DNA of 30,419 nt from Bacteroidota bacterium (GTDB lineage Bacteria; Bacteroidota; Bacteroidia; Bacteroidales; UBA4417): contig JAIFMH010000224.1 in the NCBI GenBank assembly GCA_020048595.1, positions 1 through 30,419 on the forward strand. The letters run 5' to 3'. The notes beneath the pieces were generated by a model that was not told the origin of the DNA, made no database searches, and saw only the letters and a list, made by a program, of their open reading frames with translations. How positions within the stretch are numbered: the stretch's first letter is position 1; each line of letters starts with the position of its first letter. The position numbers and the translations under genes were made by a program. This document shows positions 1 through 8,198 of this stretch, piece by piece.

Positions 1-567
1 CTTACAGAGTTTGCGAGTTCCCAAAATCTGAGTTTATACGGTCGCTACGCCCATCATTCCAATGGGCAGGATGGAGATTTCTTTCTGGATAACGGTGAAG
101 TGAACTTATTTTCCGGCGATTTCTCTACAAATTATATTGAAACAGGTTTTATTAAAACACATTTTAATACCCGGTTTAACGCCTACCAGTTTTTCAAAAC
201 ATCAATCGAAATTCACCCGCAGGGCTGGGGCAGCGATGAGCTCGAAGGTATCTACAGCCGGTATCGCTGGCATAACGCGGTTTCCATTTTTAAGCTTCCA
301 GCCAAAGAAACCAGGAGTACAAAGAACAATGCCGATATTTCCTTAAAAGGCGAGGCAACCTGGATGTTTGGCAACGTGAATGACTTGAACTCAATATCGG
401 CCGAAAGACTTAACCTGAGTTTAACCTTTTATTACCATCCAAAATTCCTTGAGGATATTGGGCTATTTGTACAGTATTATCACGGCTCCGATTATTACAA
501 CATCTATTTCGAACACAGGTTGGATGTACTTCGGTTTGGATTGATGACAGAAAAATTGAGGTTTTAA
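1..567 (+). CDS. OMPLA-like outer-membrane phospholipase A, 5' truncated
   Basis: The reading frame is open from the first base, so the gene begins upstream of the window; the GTG at 100 is not the real start. Near the N-terminal edge is an H-x-S-N-G motif (H at 52-54, S at 58-60, N-G at 61-66), the catalytic His-Ser signature of outer-membrane phospholipase A (PldA). The Asn in the S-T-N triplet at 130-132 could be the third catalytic residue, lying about 24 residues on instead of about 12. The C-terminal strands (LFVQYYHGSDYYN) resemble the final strands of the PldA barrel, and the chain ends in LRF-stop, a terminal Phe as in outer-membrane barrels. The expected role is Ca-dependent hydrolysis of phospholipids misplaced in the outer leaflet. 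The motif is directly seen; the family assignment is from recall, and another beta-barrel lipase family is possible. Confidence 0.6.
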   Translation, partial: LTEFASSQNLSLYGRYAHHSNGQDGDFFLDNGEVNLFSGDFSTNYIETGFIKTHFNTRFNAYQFFKTSIEIHPQGWGSDELEGIYSRYRWHNAVSIFKLPAKETRSTKNNADISLKGEATWMFGNVNDLNSISAERLNLSLTFYYHPKFLEDIGLFVQYYHGSDYYNIYFEHRLDVLRFGLMTEKLRF

Positions 568-639
568 TTCACTTCGGTATCTGATAGACTTGATTTAAAG
601 CTGAGAATTATAACTAAACATGAGATTGATTTTACGGCG

Positions 640-1497
640 ATGTTAAAGAAATACAGAAATATCATCAGTGCAATTCTGATCCTGGTTTCGCTTGATTCAC
701 TCAGTCAAACAGTAAATTATTCACCTGAGTATTTCGGGCCAAACGCGCTTCCTGTCCCTGAGTTTTCGGATGCTACTATTGCTGAATTTACCACTTTATC
801 CGTTTCGTGGAATTACTATTCCGGTTTTGGCGACCGTACCTTAAATCCTTTTATCAAAGCCGAAATCCCTCTTATTCGCTCAAAGGTATCGTTTAAGATT
901 TGGGGTACAGCCGCAGAACGCTACAACACTACGTTGGATATCCGCGACAAACGCGCTTCCACTGAAGATGTTCCGGTTGGAACGGCGAATGGAGATGTTT
1001 ATGTTCAAACCAGGATACTTTTATTCGAAGAACAGAAGATACGGCCTTCGGTCATTTTAAATTCTACGTTGAAAACCGCTTCAGGAAATAATTTCGGAGC
1101 CCGTCGCTATTTTGATACACCTGGTTATTACTTCGATCTTGAAATCGGAAAATCCTTTTCTATTGAAACTGCAATGCTGAAAAAGATTCGCCTGGTAGCC
1201 GACGCTGGATTTTTATGCTGGGAAACTACCAACAGCAAGCAAAATGACGCATTATTGTATGGCGTTAAAATAATCATGAGTACTAAAAATATAGAGTTCG
1301 AAAACTCAATTTCTGGTTACAACGGCTGGATGAACAACGGCGATCATCCCATGGTTTTTTCCAGCCAGCTCACTCAAAAGAATAAGAAAATTAACTTTTT
1401 CAGCCAATACCAGTATGGGATTCGCGATTTTCCTTACCATCATATCCGGTTAGGTTTTTTTATACCAATTGAAGCCTTAACACCAGATTATAAATAA
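640..1497 (+). CDS. Exported protein of unknown function, probable outer-membrane barrel
   Basis: A protein of 285 residues with a clear signal peptide (hydrophobic core at residues 9-20, likely cleavage after LSLDSLSQ-type region near residue 23). The mature part is rich in alternating aromatic and polar residues typical of outer-membrane beta-strands (for example SVSWNYYSGFGD near residue 55 and FFSQYQYGIRDF near 255) and has a Pro-rich N-terminus (PEYFGPNALPVPEF) that looks like a family-conserved segment. I do not recognise a named family. It follows the OMPLA-like gene by 72 bases on the same strand and may be cotranscribed with it. No catalytic motif is visible. Confidence 0.7.
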   Translation: MLKKYRNIISAILILVSLDSLSQTVNYSPEYFGPNALPVPEFSDATIAEFTTLSVSWNYYSGFGDRTLNPFIKAEIPLIRSKVSFKIWGTAAERYNTTLDIRDKRASTEDVPVGTANGDVYVQTRILLFEEQKIRPSVILNSTLKTASGNNFGARRYFDTPGYYFDLEIGKSFSIETAMLKKIRLVADAGFLCWETTNSKQNDALLYGVKIIMSTKNIEFENSISGYNGWMNNGDHPMVFSSQLTQKNKKINFFSQYQYGIRDFPYHHIRLGFFIPIEALTPDYK

Positions 1498-1542
1498 TGC
1501 AGCTTAACTACAGTGATTAACTAATAATCAACAGCTTGCAAA

Positions 1543-2040
1543 ATGCAGAATAAGAGTTTGCGAAAAGTATATCAGAATTTAAAGTTTACACAAATGACAA
1601 ATAAATCGAGAAGCACTGAAGATGAAATAGTACAGGCTGCGTATACAGTTTTTCTTTTATACGGATACCATGGAACAACTCTTCAGCAAATTGCCAGTAA
1701 AGCTAATGTCAATAAATCGGCTATCCATTATTATTATCGGTCAAAAGAAAAGCTTTACAAAATCGTTGTGAAATTAATGACTGATCTAATACTATCCACA
1801 ACATTTAATTTTTCTTCCGACCGCGAAAGACTAACAGAAGCAACCTGGTTTCTGTATACAGAGCTGTACAACAACCGGGATTTATTTGAACAAACAATAA
1901 TGGAATTGTACCCCGATGATTGGGAACGAAAGGCAAAGGATTTAAATACCTGGCTAGAGTTTTCAAATACGCCTCTTTCCCAAAATTTGCGAAGCTCTGA
2001 TTGGAAATTATTAAACCAGCATCATGATAACAAAAAATAA
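1543..2040 (+). CDS. Short TetR-family transcriptional regulator
   Basis: The N-terminal half is a standard TetR DNA-binding domain: helix 1 IVQAAYTVFLLYGY, then TTLQQIASKANVNKSAIHYY as the helix-turn-helix, followed by YRSKEKLYKIV. The start at 1543 gives 165 residues with an unusual 17-residue lead; ATG at 1594 gives a conventional TetR N-terminus and is the likelier start. No ribosome-binding site decides between them. The ligand-binding half is short compared with the usual 190-210-residue family. The 3' end overlaps the phosphoesterase gene by 17 bases. TetR regulators often repress adjacent efflux genes; here the nearest efflux gene is the decayed RND fragment at about 3482-3691, which suggests (inference) that the regulator has lost its original target. 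Confidence 0.85.
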   Translation: MQNKSLRKVYQNLKFTQMTNKSRSTEDEIVQAAYTVFLLYGYHGTTLQQIASKANVNKSAIHYYYRSKEKLYKIVVKLMTDLILSTTFNFSSDRERLTEATWFLYTELYNNRDLFEQTIMELYPDDWERKAKDLNTWLEFSNTPLSQNLRSSDWKLLNQHHDNKK

Positions 2041-2833
2041 ACTACTTATCATCACTTTGGCTCTAACTGCACTATCAGCATGTGATGGCATGTTCGACTA
2101 TTCGCCTTATGCGATTGATTTCAGTGAAGAAAACATGAATGTGAATGAGAAAAATGTATCTAAACTGATTCTCAAAGAACCTGACGATACTCTTACAATT
2201 GCCTTCACCGGCGACACGCACCGCTTTTACGATCAAACCGAAGAGTTTGTAGAAAAAGTGAATCAAAATCCCGCAGTTGACTTTGTAATTCATGTGGGTG
2301 ATATGGCCGATTTTGGATTACCCAAACAATATACCTGGGGAAACTCTTTTTTGCTGAAATTAACCGTTCCTTATTTTGTAGTTGTGGGAAATCACGATCT
2401 GGTTGGCAATGGCCTTACCGCCTATAAGGAAATGTTTGGCGCCCTTAACTTTAGCTTCATTTACGACAACCTGAAATTTATTTTCATGAATACGAATGGC
2501 CTCGAATTTAAATTTAACGGTGAAGTGCCCGATGTTCAATGGCTGGATGCCCAACTTAGTCCAAACAATGATTTTTCAAAAGCAATTGTAATCTTTCACA
2601 TACCTCCAATGGATCGCGACTTCGATTCCTCGTTAGAAGAAACATTCAGCAAAACTCTGGCACACCATAACAATGTTCTGTTTACGGTGCATGGTCATTT
2701 ACATGGTCATGAAATATATAAACCGTATGAAGACAGTATTACGTATGTTAACGTATATGGTGTTGAAAACATGAAGTTTAACCTGATCAAAATAGCAAAT
2801 AATCAATTCGATGTGGAAACAGTGGCATTTTAA
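2024..2833 (+). CDS. Calcineurin-like metallophosphoesterase lipoprotein
   Basis: A 269-residue protein with a lipoprotein signal (LSAC, Cys20), so it is probably membrane anchored outside the cytoplasm. It carries the full metallophosphoesterase set: GDTH (D64, H66), VGDMADFG (D93), GNHD (N123, H124), a His in IVIFHIPP near 192, and the C-terminal VHGHLHGH. These ligate the two-metal centre of phosphoesterases that act on phosphomonoesters or diesters; the substrate cannot be read from sequence. It overlaps the TetR gene upstream by 17 bases and the next gene by 23 bases, which implies translational coupling in one operon. Confidence 0.9.
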   Translation: MITKNKLLIITLALTALSACDGMFDYSPYAIDFSEENMNVNEKNVSKLILKEPDDTLTIAFTGDTHRFYDQTEEFVEKVNQNPAVDFVIHVGDMADFGLPKQYTWGNSFLLKLTVPYFVVVGNHDLVGNGLTAYKEMFGALNFSFIYDNLKFIFMNTNGLEFKFNGEVPDVQWLDAQLSPNNDFSKAIVIFHIPPMDRDFDSSLEETFSKTLAHHNNVLFTVHGHLHGHEIYKPYEDSITYVNVYGVENMKFNLIKIANNQFDVETVAF

Positions 2834-3434
2834 AATAGCGTTGATAGTCTTGCTGGTTCACTTGTGTAATCCGGTTAATACCTACGGTCAGTATTCGCAA
2901 AAAACTGATTCTGCAAAATATGTACGATTTTTACCCGATTATGTAAAACTGCAGTTTGCCGGTGGAATTGGTTTGTTATCAATTGGTGTAGGGTATTCCT
3001 TTTTTAAGGAAAAACTGGAAGTTTCCTATTTCTACGGCTATGTGCCAAAAGCTGTTTCTATCGACGATTTACACAGTGTCAGTTTGCAGGTAACCGCAAA
3101 GTTTTTCCGATTTAAAGCCAACAAAAACATCGAAATAGTACCGTTGAATGTCGGCTGGTTTATCCATCACACCTTTGGCAATGAATACTGGATAACGCTT
3201 CCATCGCATTATCCGGCCGAATATTACTGGTGGTCGCCCGGCCGAAACGCTGGGATATTCCTGGGCGGTGAAATCAAAACTAAATTATTAAGCAATAAAA
3301 CTCCAGCTTCGGGTACTGCATTTTGTGCCCGTGTGGGAAGCAGGGGTTTATACCTTACAAGCAAGTTCGGAAATTCGGCTATCCCATTTCGCGACATTGT
3401 TGAATTTGGGTTTGGAGTGGCTCTTTACAGATGA
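2811..3434 (+). CDS. Small exported protein, probable outer-membrane barrel
   Basis: A 207-residue protein with a signal peptide (IALIVLLVHLCNPVNTYG, likely cleavage before QYSQ). The remainder alternates hydrophobic and polar residues and is rich in Tyr, Phe and Trp, as in an eight- to ten-strand outer-membrane barrel; the chain ends LYR. No named family was recognised. The ATG lies inside the end of the phosphoesterase gene (23-base overlap), so the two are probably translated together. It may be the outer-membrane partner of the phosphoesterase lipoprotein, an inference from coupling only. Confidence 0.75.
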   Translation: MWKQWHFKIALIVLLVHLCNPVNTYGQYSQKTDSAKYVRFLPDYVKLQFAGGIGLLSIGVGYSFFKEKLEVSYFYGYVPKAVSIDDLHSVSLQVTAKFFRFKANKNIEIVPLNVGWFIHHTFGNEYWITLPSHYPAEYYWWSPGRNAGIFLGGEIKTKLLSNKTPASGTAFCARVGSRGLYLTSKFGNSAIPFRDIVEFGFGVALYR

Positions 3435-3481
3435 TATCGATAGTTTTTTAACAAATTAATGATCAAAGACAAAGAATATTT

Positions 3482-3691
3482 ACCCTGAAATCTATAACAT
3501 CCCAGGAAATGTCCACTGAAAAGTTGCCAATAGCCTCAAGCGAATGGAAAAACGGTTTAGTCTGAGTAATAATCGGCGGTTTGCTGTCAACAATGATTTT
3601 GACTGTTTATTTAGTGCCGATGATTTACTATGTTGTAGATAGAATTAAGGAGAAACTCACTATGCGAAAGACCAACTGCAACATTACGTAG
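3482..3691 (+). pseudogene. Decayed C-terminal end of an RND-family efflux pump
   Basis: This stretch is not part of any intact gene. In the frame of base 3509 it reads STEKLPIASSEWKNGLV, a TGA stop at 3563-3565, then VIIGGLLSTMILTVYLVP and MIYYVVDRIKEKL, ending at a TAG at 3689-3691. This is the well-known end of RND pumps of the AcrB/CusA class: the LPIA-x-EWKNGL-W-xIIGGL segment followed by the last membrane helix with the VP-x-x-YY element. The TGA falls exactly where the family usually has Trp (TGG to TGA). The sequence upstream of 3509 is only weakly family-like and nothing of the remaining pump of about 1000 residues is present. It lies after a cluster containing a TetR regulator, the usual controller of such pumps. 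Confidence 0.72.
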
Positions 3692-3787
3692 GCCGATTTG
3701 GCAGGGATATAAAATGTTGTAAGCAGGAAGTTGGTGAAAATTATATTTATCTATTTCAAAATACAATTAAGGTGGCCAGGTATCCTT

Positions 3788-5320
3788 CTATTTATTAGAC
3801 AAAACCGGCCCTTTCTTTTTCCTGTGATGCCTGTACCATACCACAAATCCGGAAATAAGTATCAATAAAGTTCCTAATCCTGCCAGAGGTACAATCAAAA
3901 TATAGAAGTCGCCAATCAGGAAAGCATAAATCCTCGCAGTATGAACTTCCAGTGCAACATTCCACAGTGAGATCGATGTCGATTGTATTTCGTCCGGCAT
4001 TCCGATGAACGGTTTTTCACTGTTTAAACTAATTGCGCCATGGTTATAATCGAAAAACACTTCACCAATTCCAGGTTCATCAAGGTATCCTGAAACTAAA
4101 AAATCCCCGGTTGGAGTTCCTCTGCCCATCCGTGGCCGGTAAGGTTGTTTCCGGATATAATCGTAAACCATTCCGGTTGCAGGGTTCCAGGCAAATAATC
4201 CTTCGAAAGAACCAACCAGCCATTCGGAGGCTGATATCTTACGTAAAACAGTTATTCCCATTACACTCACCGGTGGCTGAAAAGCATAGCCAATGGGTTT
4301 CGTTTTAAAGGCGGCATCACTGAAAAACAATCCTTCGGAAGTAGCAAGTAAAAACCTGTCGGAAACAGAGTCATAGTCAATTTTCCGCAGTTGATCATAC
4401 CAAGGATTTGGATCGGCAAGTTCAGTAAACGGAATTTTACTCACTTTCCCGCTGGCAATGGCAATTAACAAGGGTGGGCGCAGAAACATCCCGGTAAGGG
4501 TGGTAATAAGTAAAAAGACAAGACTGATCCAGCCAATTTTATTATGCCATTTCAGGTAAAAACGCATTACTTTACGGGTATGGGTGACCTTTTCACGATC
4601 CTGCTTTACTGACTTTATTTTTGATTTTTTCATCCAGTAAATCAAACCGGTGATACTCAATACTACAAGAACAAATGCAACCGCGTCAACTATCAGTTTG
4701 CCTGGTAATCCATATATTGCCCCGCTATGAATCACCCAAAGAGTACGAAATAAACTCACTTTATTATCATATCCTTCGGCAGGCAAGAGTTTGATTTCAT
4801 TAAAATGTTGCAGATCAGTGGTTACAAGCAAGTGGGAACGGGTCATCACAAATAATGAATCACTCTTAACCAATAAATCAACTATTTTCTCTTCGCTAAC
4901 CGGAAGAGGAACATGTTTCCATTTTTTGTTATTGAAATCGAAATCGAACAATCCAAACAAAGTGGCCGCAACCAACTTCCGATTATGTGCTAAGTCAACA
5001 TCAAAAACCTTCCTGTTATCAATGCCTTCATCGAATCCTGAGTTAAAACCGGTAAAACTCCCGAATACGGAATCTGTAAGCCAGATACCTGTATTCCCGA
5101 AAACCAGAATACTATCGGGATTAATCCGAAGGCTTGAAACAACGGCTGCATTGTTCCAGTTTTTATACCTGTATTCCGCCGGCATAACTTTACGGCTAAC
5201 TTCAAATCCCGAGAATGTGGCCCTGTGATTCAGCACAATACCTGACAAGGCAAATACTACTATAATAAGAGTGAGAAACAATCCCACCCACTTGTGAATT
5301 TTTTTTAATGTACTGCTCAT
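3788..5320 (-). CDS. PepSY-associated membrane protein
   Basis: A 510-residue membrane protein of the PepSY-associated TM-helix type. It starts with KKIHKWVGLFLTL and a first membrane segment at about 12-30, has a second at about 207-229 preceded by WVIHSGAIYG, a third at about 263-281 preceded by KWHNKIGW, and a last at about 470-495 preceded by VHTARIYAFL. The His residues next to each helix (H9, H198, H259 and the one in VHTARIY) are the family hallmark and may bind heme or metal. The long loops would be extracytoplasmic. It lies 117 bases downstream of norB on the same strand, beyond a hairpin, so it may form part of the NO/anaerobic block. A ferric reductase-like or heme-electron-transfer role is an inference. 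Confidence 0.8.
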   Translation of the reverse strand: MSSTLKKIHKWVGLFLTLIIVVFALSGIVLNHRATFSGFEVSRKVMPAEYRYKNWNNAAVVSSLRINPDSILVFGNTGIWLTDSVFGSFTGFNSGFDEGIDNRKVFDVDLAHNRKLVAATLFGLFDFDFNNKKWKHVPLPVSEEKIVDLLVKSDSLFVMTRSHLLVTTDLQHFNEIKLLPAEGYDNKVSLFRTLWVIHSGAIYGLPGKLIVDAVAFVLVVLSITGLIYWMKKSKIKSVKQDREKVTHTRKVMRFYLKWHNKIGWISLVFLLITTLTGMFLRPPLLIAIASGKVSKIPFTELADPNPWYDQLRKIDYDSVSDRFLLATSEGLFFSDAAFKTKPIGYAFQPPVSVMGITVLRKISASEWLVGSFEGLFAWNPATGMVYDYIRKQPYRPRMGRGTPTGDFLVSGYLDEPGIGEVFFDYNHGAISLNSEKPFIGMPDEIQSTSISLWNVALEVHTARIYAFLIGDFYILIVPLAGLGTLLILISGFVVWYRHHRKKKGPVLSNK

Positions 5321-5387
5321 TTACTTATAATGAAATCACTTTGTTTAACACGCTGGTTTATACAGTTTGTTACTGAATAGAAATAAG

Positions 5388-5425
5388 CCTCCGAAAGTCT
5401 GTAATCAAAAACAAACTTCCGGAGG
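5388..5425 (-). terminator. Hairpin downstream of norB
   Basis: The inverted repeat CCTCCGAAAGT (5388-5398) and ACTTCCGGAGG (5415-5425) has one mismatch over 11 pairs. Read on the - strand it lies 12 bases after the norB stop and is followed by CTTATTTCT, a weak U-rich tail. It could end or attenuate norB transcription before the PepSY gene. Confidence 0.5.
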
Positions 5426-5437
5426 ACAGCAGAGTTC

Positions 5438-7663
5438 TTAACTCAATTTACGTTTTGCAAAATAGGTTTTCTGAACCAGGTCATAGAGAATAACCAATCC
5501 ACCTATAATCATCAAAGCATCAGGAACCGTTCGTGCCCACATCCATCCCTGCATGGATTCAACGGCTTCGCGGGTGCGGGTGTAAAAATACCCCATTTCC
5601 ATCGCCATTTCTGTTTGATGAATACCAATAATGTAAGTTGGAATGGTAAAAAGCAATGCACCGGATGTAAGTAACCAGAATCCGATTTTACTTAACTTAT
5701 CACTCCATTCTAATTGACCGGCTAATGCATTTGCCCTTGAAGCCATATAGATAAAGGCTATTGAAATATACCCAAAAGCACCCAGCAAAGCAACATGGCC
5801 GTGAGGCATAATGAGATACGTTCCGTGTGAATAATAACTGATGGTAGGTGTGTTGATCACCATTCCAAAGAAACCTGCACCGATCCAGTTGAGTACTGCT
5901 GAACCTGCAATCCACATAAACGGTGTTGAGAAGTTAAAGTCTTCACCTGAGTGAGTGCGTTCGCGCTTGTTTTTCCATGCTTCCACAATCATCAGAGCCA
6001 AAGGCAAAGGCTCGAGAGCAGAGAAAATACCTCCTATCGCAATCCAGTATTCGTCGAGTCCCTGCCACCAGTAATGATGACCCACGCCCAGCGTACCACT
6101 GAGTGAAATAAGGAATAACTCGAAAAACATTACTCTGACAGCTGTTTTGTGAGTGATCAGTCCCAGCGATACTGTGAAAAATGCAATTACACCGGCAGCA
6201 AACAATTCGAATGTCAATTCAACCCAAAGGTGAATAACCCACCAGCGGTAATAATCATCTACAGTGAAATTTGGCATAATTTTATGAACGGGCATCATAC
6301 CAGCTATATACAAGGTTGCAATAGCAAAAGATGACCATATAATTGTGCTCACTATTGGATTGTTGGTAGCTGCCTTACGGATAAGGGAAATAATCAGAAG
6401 GAACCAAAATACAAGCCCGATTACAAGCCCGATATCCCATACACGTCCCAGGTTAATAAGTTCACGACCTTCATTGCCGAGCCAGAACCAGGTTTCACGC
6501 ATCTGCCCGGTAGCTCCCATATATAAACCAATCATACTCCCAACTGCAACCACAAGTAGTGCAAGCCAAAGTACATCCACCAGCCAGGGATATTTATGAT
6601 CGCGATTGGCAACCCAGGGAGCAATAAGCAGTCCGCCAACAAGCCAACCCACTGCCACCCATAGAATTGCAAGCTGGGTGTGCATGGAGCGCAATACGTT
6701 GAAAGGCAACAAGGATTGTGAAAGCAGGAAGTCTTTGGTTGGCTCAGTATACAGATGCGCCAGGTAACCACCCAGGAATAACTGAACTACGAATAATCCG
6801 GCTACTATCGGAATGTATTTGAGCAGTTTCTTTTGTGAGCGGAAGAGCATGGTTATTTTCAAAGGCTCTTCCAGTTTTTCGTCTGCATCTTTTTTAAACA
6901 GGTATTCATACGCCAGGAAAATCACAACTATGGTTAATGTCCAAAGAATGAGGAATTCCCATAATGATATTTTATGCGAGTTGAAAGTCAGGTCCTGGTC
7001 TATTAAAGGTTCCGGCGGCCAGTTGTTCGACCAGGTGCGTTCGGTACCCGGACGGTAAGAAGAAGCTACCAACTGTGACCAATCCACAAATGCGGCTATC
7101 TTTTCCGCTTCATCAACCCTGATAATTCCACCTCTGAAAGCGCGTTCGGAATCGCCGTTTACCAATAAATCAGTCAGATGCTCAACATTGCGTTTATATG
7201 CCATGCCTGATGCATCTGTATAAACAACTCCTGCCTCCAGCAACGAAGTTTGTTTCTTAAAATCCTGTTTTACCCTTTCTTTTACAGCACCACGTTCAAC
7301 ATCGGTGAGTTGCTTGTTGGGTTTACCATAGATTTCATTTGCGTAAAAATCGTACAGGTACTCTGCCCGGTAATGCATAAATTCCGTCGAAAAATCGGGA
7401 CCCATATAAGCTCCCATGCCCAGCATTGTACCCCAGTCCATCAGGTCGAACTGCTGAAAATAGCCCTTCCCGCTCACCACATCATCGTAAGTATAAAGCA
7501 ACTCGCCGGATTGCGTTTTAACTTCAGCGGGTATAGGAGGAACTTCTTTTTGCAGATTAGCCGTATAATAGATCAGCATGCTGACCATAATCAGAGCAAT
7601 GATCCAGAATCCTGTGTAAAGGCCTTTCCGGCTCATAAACCGGTCAAGTAATGATTTTTTCAT
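5438..7663 (-). CDS. norB: Quinol-dependent nitric oxide reductase, single-subunit (qNOR)
   Basis: A 741-residue integral membrane enzyme of the heme-copper oxidase superfamily that reduces 2 NO to N2O with quinol electrons. Residues 1-35 form a membrane helix, followed by a periplasmic domain (about 40-225) that replaces the cytochrome c subunit of cNOR and has no CXXCH, as expected for qNOR. About 12 further helices follow. Visible ligands: H328 in SMHTQLAILW (low-spin heme), H478 and E482/E486 in IHLWVELTFE, H529-H530 in VGHHYWW (non-heme FeB site), and H613, H621 and H623 in SHGTYLIMPHGH (hemes). The Glu residues are those typical of NO reductases. It follows the NsrR-like gene by 64 bases, and the gap holds a perfect inverted repeat. 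The role is NO detoxification or a denitrification step; no nirS, nirK or nosZ is in the window. Confidence 0.96.
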   Translation of the reverse strand: MKKSLLDRFMSRKGLYTGFWIIALIMVSMLIYYTANLQKEVPPIPAEVKTQSGELLYTYDDVVSGKGYFQQFDLMDWGTMLGMGAYMGPDFSTEFMHYRAEYLYDFYANEIYGKPNKQLTDVERGAVKERVKQDFKKQTSLLEAGVVYTDASGMAYKRNVEHLTDLLVNGDSERAFRGGIIRVDEAEKIAAFVDWSQLVASSYRPGTERTWSNNWPPEPLIDQDLTFNSHKISLWEFLILWTLTIVVIFLAYEYLFKKDADEKLEEPLKITMLFRSQKKLLKYIPIVAGLFVVQLFLGGYLAHLYTEPTKDFLLSQSLLPFNVLRSMHTQLAILWVAVGWLVGGLLIAPWVANRDHKYPWLVDVLWLALLVVAVGSMIGLYMGATGQMRETWFWLGNEGRELINLGRVWDIGLVIGLVFWFLLIISLIRKAATNNPIVSTIIWSSFAIATLYIAGMMPVHKIMPNFTVDDYYRWWVIHLWVELTFELFAAGVIAFFTVSLGLITHKTAVRVMFFELFLISLSGTLGVGHHYWWQGLDEYWIAIGGIFSALEPLPLALMIVEAWKNKRERTHSGEDFNFSTPFMWIAGSAVLNWIGAGFFGMVINTPTISYYSHGTYLIMPHGHVALLGAFGYISIAFIYMASRANALAGQLEWSDKLSKIGFWLLTSGALLFTIPTYIIGIHQTEMAMEMGYFYTRTREAVESMQGWMWARTVPDALMIIGGLVILYDLVQKTYFAKRKLS

Positions 7664-7689
7664 CGTTTGTTGGATTTAGTTAGAATAAT

Positions 7690-7709
7690 ATACTACTTTG
7701 TTGTAGTAT
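7690..7709. promoter_or_regulatory. Inverted-repeat operator in front of norB
   Basis: Perfect 7-bp inverted repeat ATACTAC-N6-GTAGTAT in the 64-base gap between the Rrf2-type gene and norB. A near copy lies just upstream of the Rrf2 gene (8144-8163, one mismatch). Paired sites of this size and AT-rich character fit NsrR/Rrf2 dimers. The site ends 27 bases before the norB start codon, so bound regulator would block norB transcription. Confidence 0.75.
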
Positions 7710-7727
7710 TTTAAATTAAAAAAAAGG

Positions 7728-8141
7728 TTAGTATTTATTTATTTCTGAAAAATCGAGATCGCTGAGGCTTTTGCGGGTAAAGACTTCGATAAACTCAGTT
7801 CTTACTTTTACCCAGGTATTGTGCATAACACAGGGATTTTCGTCGCTGCACTGGTTAAAGCCAAGCACACATCCGCTGTATTTCGACATACCCTCCACAG
7901 CTTCAATAATATCCGAAAGCAGTATTTGACCAGGCTGCTTAGCAAATACGTAACCACCATCACGCCCCTGAATACTCTTAATAAATCCAGCATGAGCAAG
8001 ATCAGTCATAAGCCGCCGCAGGTATTTATCCGAAATACTGAGTGTTTCAACTAAAAACTTAGCTGAATATAATTGATCCGGAGCCTTTGCCATAAAAGCC
8101 AGGATGCGGAGCGCATATTCAGATGTTTTAGAAAGCTTCAT
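7728..8141 (-). CDS. NsrR-like Rrf2-family regulator
   Basis: A 137-residue Rrf2 regulator. The N-terminal winged helix-turn-helix (SEYALRILAFMA, then SISDKYLRRLMTDLAHAGF, wing RDGGYVFA) is typical. Three cysteines, C91, C98 and C104 in SGCVLGFNQCSDENPCVMH, match the position of the Fe-S ligands of NsrR (C91, C96 and C102 in E. coli). NsrR proteins sense NO through the cluster and release their operators, inducing NO reductases or flavohemoglobin. The gene sits directly upstream of norB and has matching operators before itself and norB, so NO-responsive autoregulated control is a strong inference. The 6-residue spacing between the first Cys pair differs slightly from E. coli, and IscR/RsrR-like sensing cannot be excluded. 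Confidence 0.9.
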   Translation of the reverse strand: MKLSKTSEYALRILAFMAKAPDQLYSAKFLVETLSISDKYLRRLMTDLAHAGFIKSIQGRDGGYVFAKQPGQILLSDIIEAVEGMSKYSGCVLGFNQCSDENPCVMHNTWVKVRTEFIEVFTRKSLSDLDFSEINKY

Positions 8142-8143
8142 AA

Positions 8144-8163
8144 ATACTACCTCGTTGTATTAT
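8144..8163. promoter_or_regulatory. Inverted-repeat operator in front of the Rrf2-type gene
   Basis: ATACTAC-N6-GTATTAT, the same motif as the norB operator with one changed base in the right half. It ends two bases from the Rrf2 start codon and lies just downstream of a Bacteroidetes-type promoter (8168-8198), spanning the predicted transcription start. This placement fits autorepression. Confidence 0.7.
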
Positions 8164-8167
8164 TTTG

Positions 8168-8198
8168 CAAAAGTATTTTAATAAATGATCAAAGCAAA
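8168..8198 (-). promoter_or_regulatory. Bacteroidetes-type promoter of the Rrf2-type gene
   Basis: On the - strand: TTTG (8195-8198), 19 bases, then TACTTTTG (8168-8175), a full match to the TTTG-N19-TAnnTTTG consensus of Bacteroidetes primary-sigma promoters. The transcription start would be near 8161, inside the adjacent operator. Confidence 0.65.

Noticed and set aside
691..708. TTGAT...GTCAA inside the exported-protein gene at 640
   Set aside because: The spacer is longer than the Fnr geometry and the site is within coding sequence.
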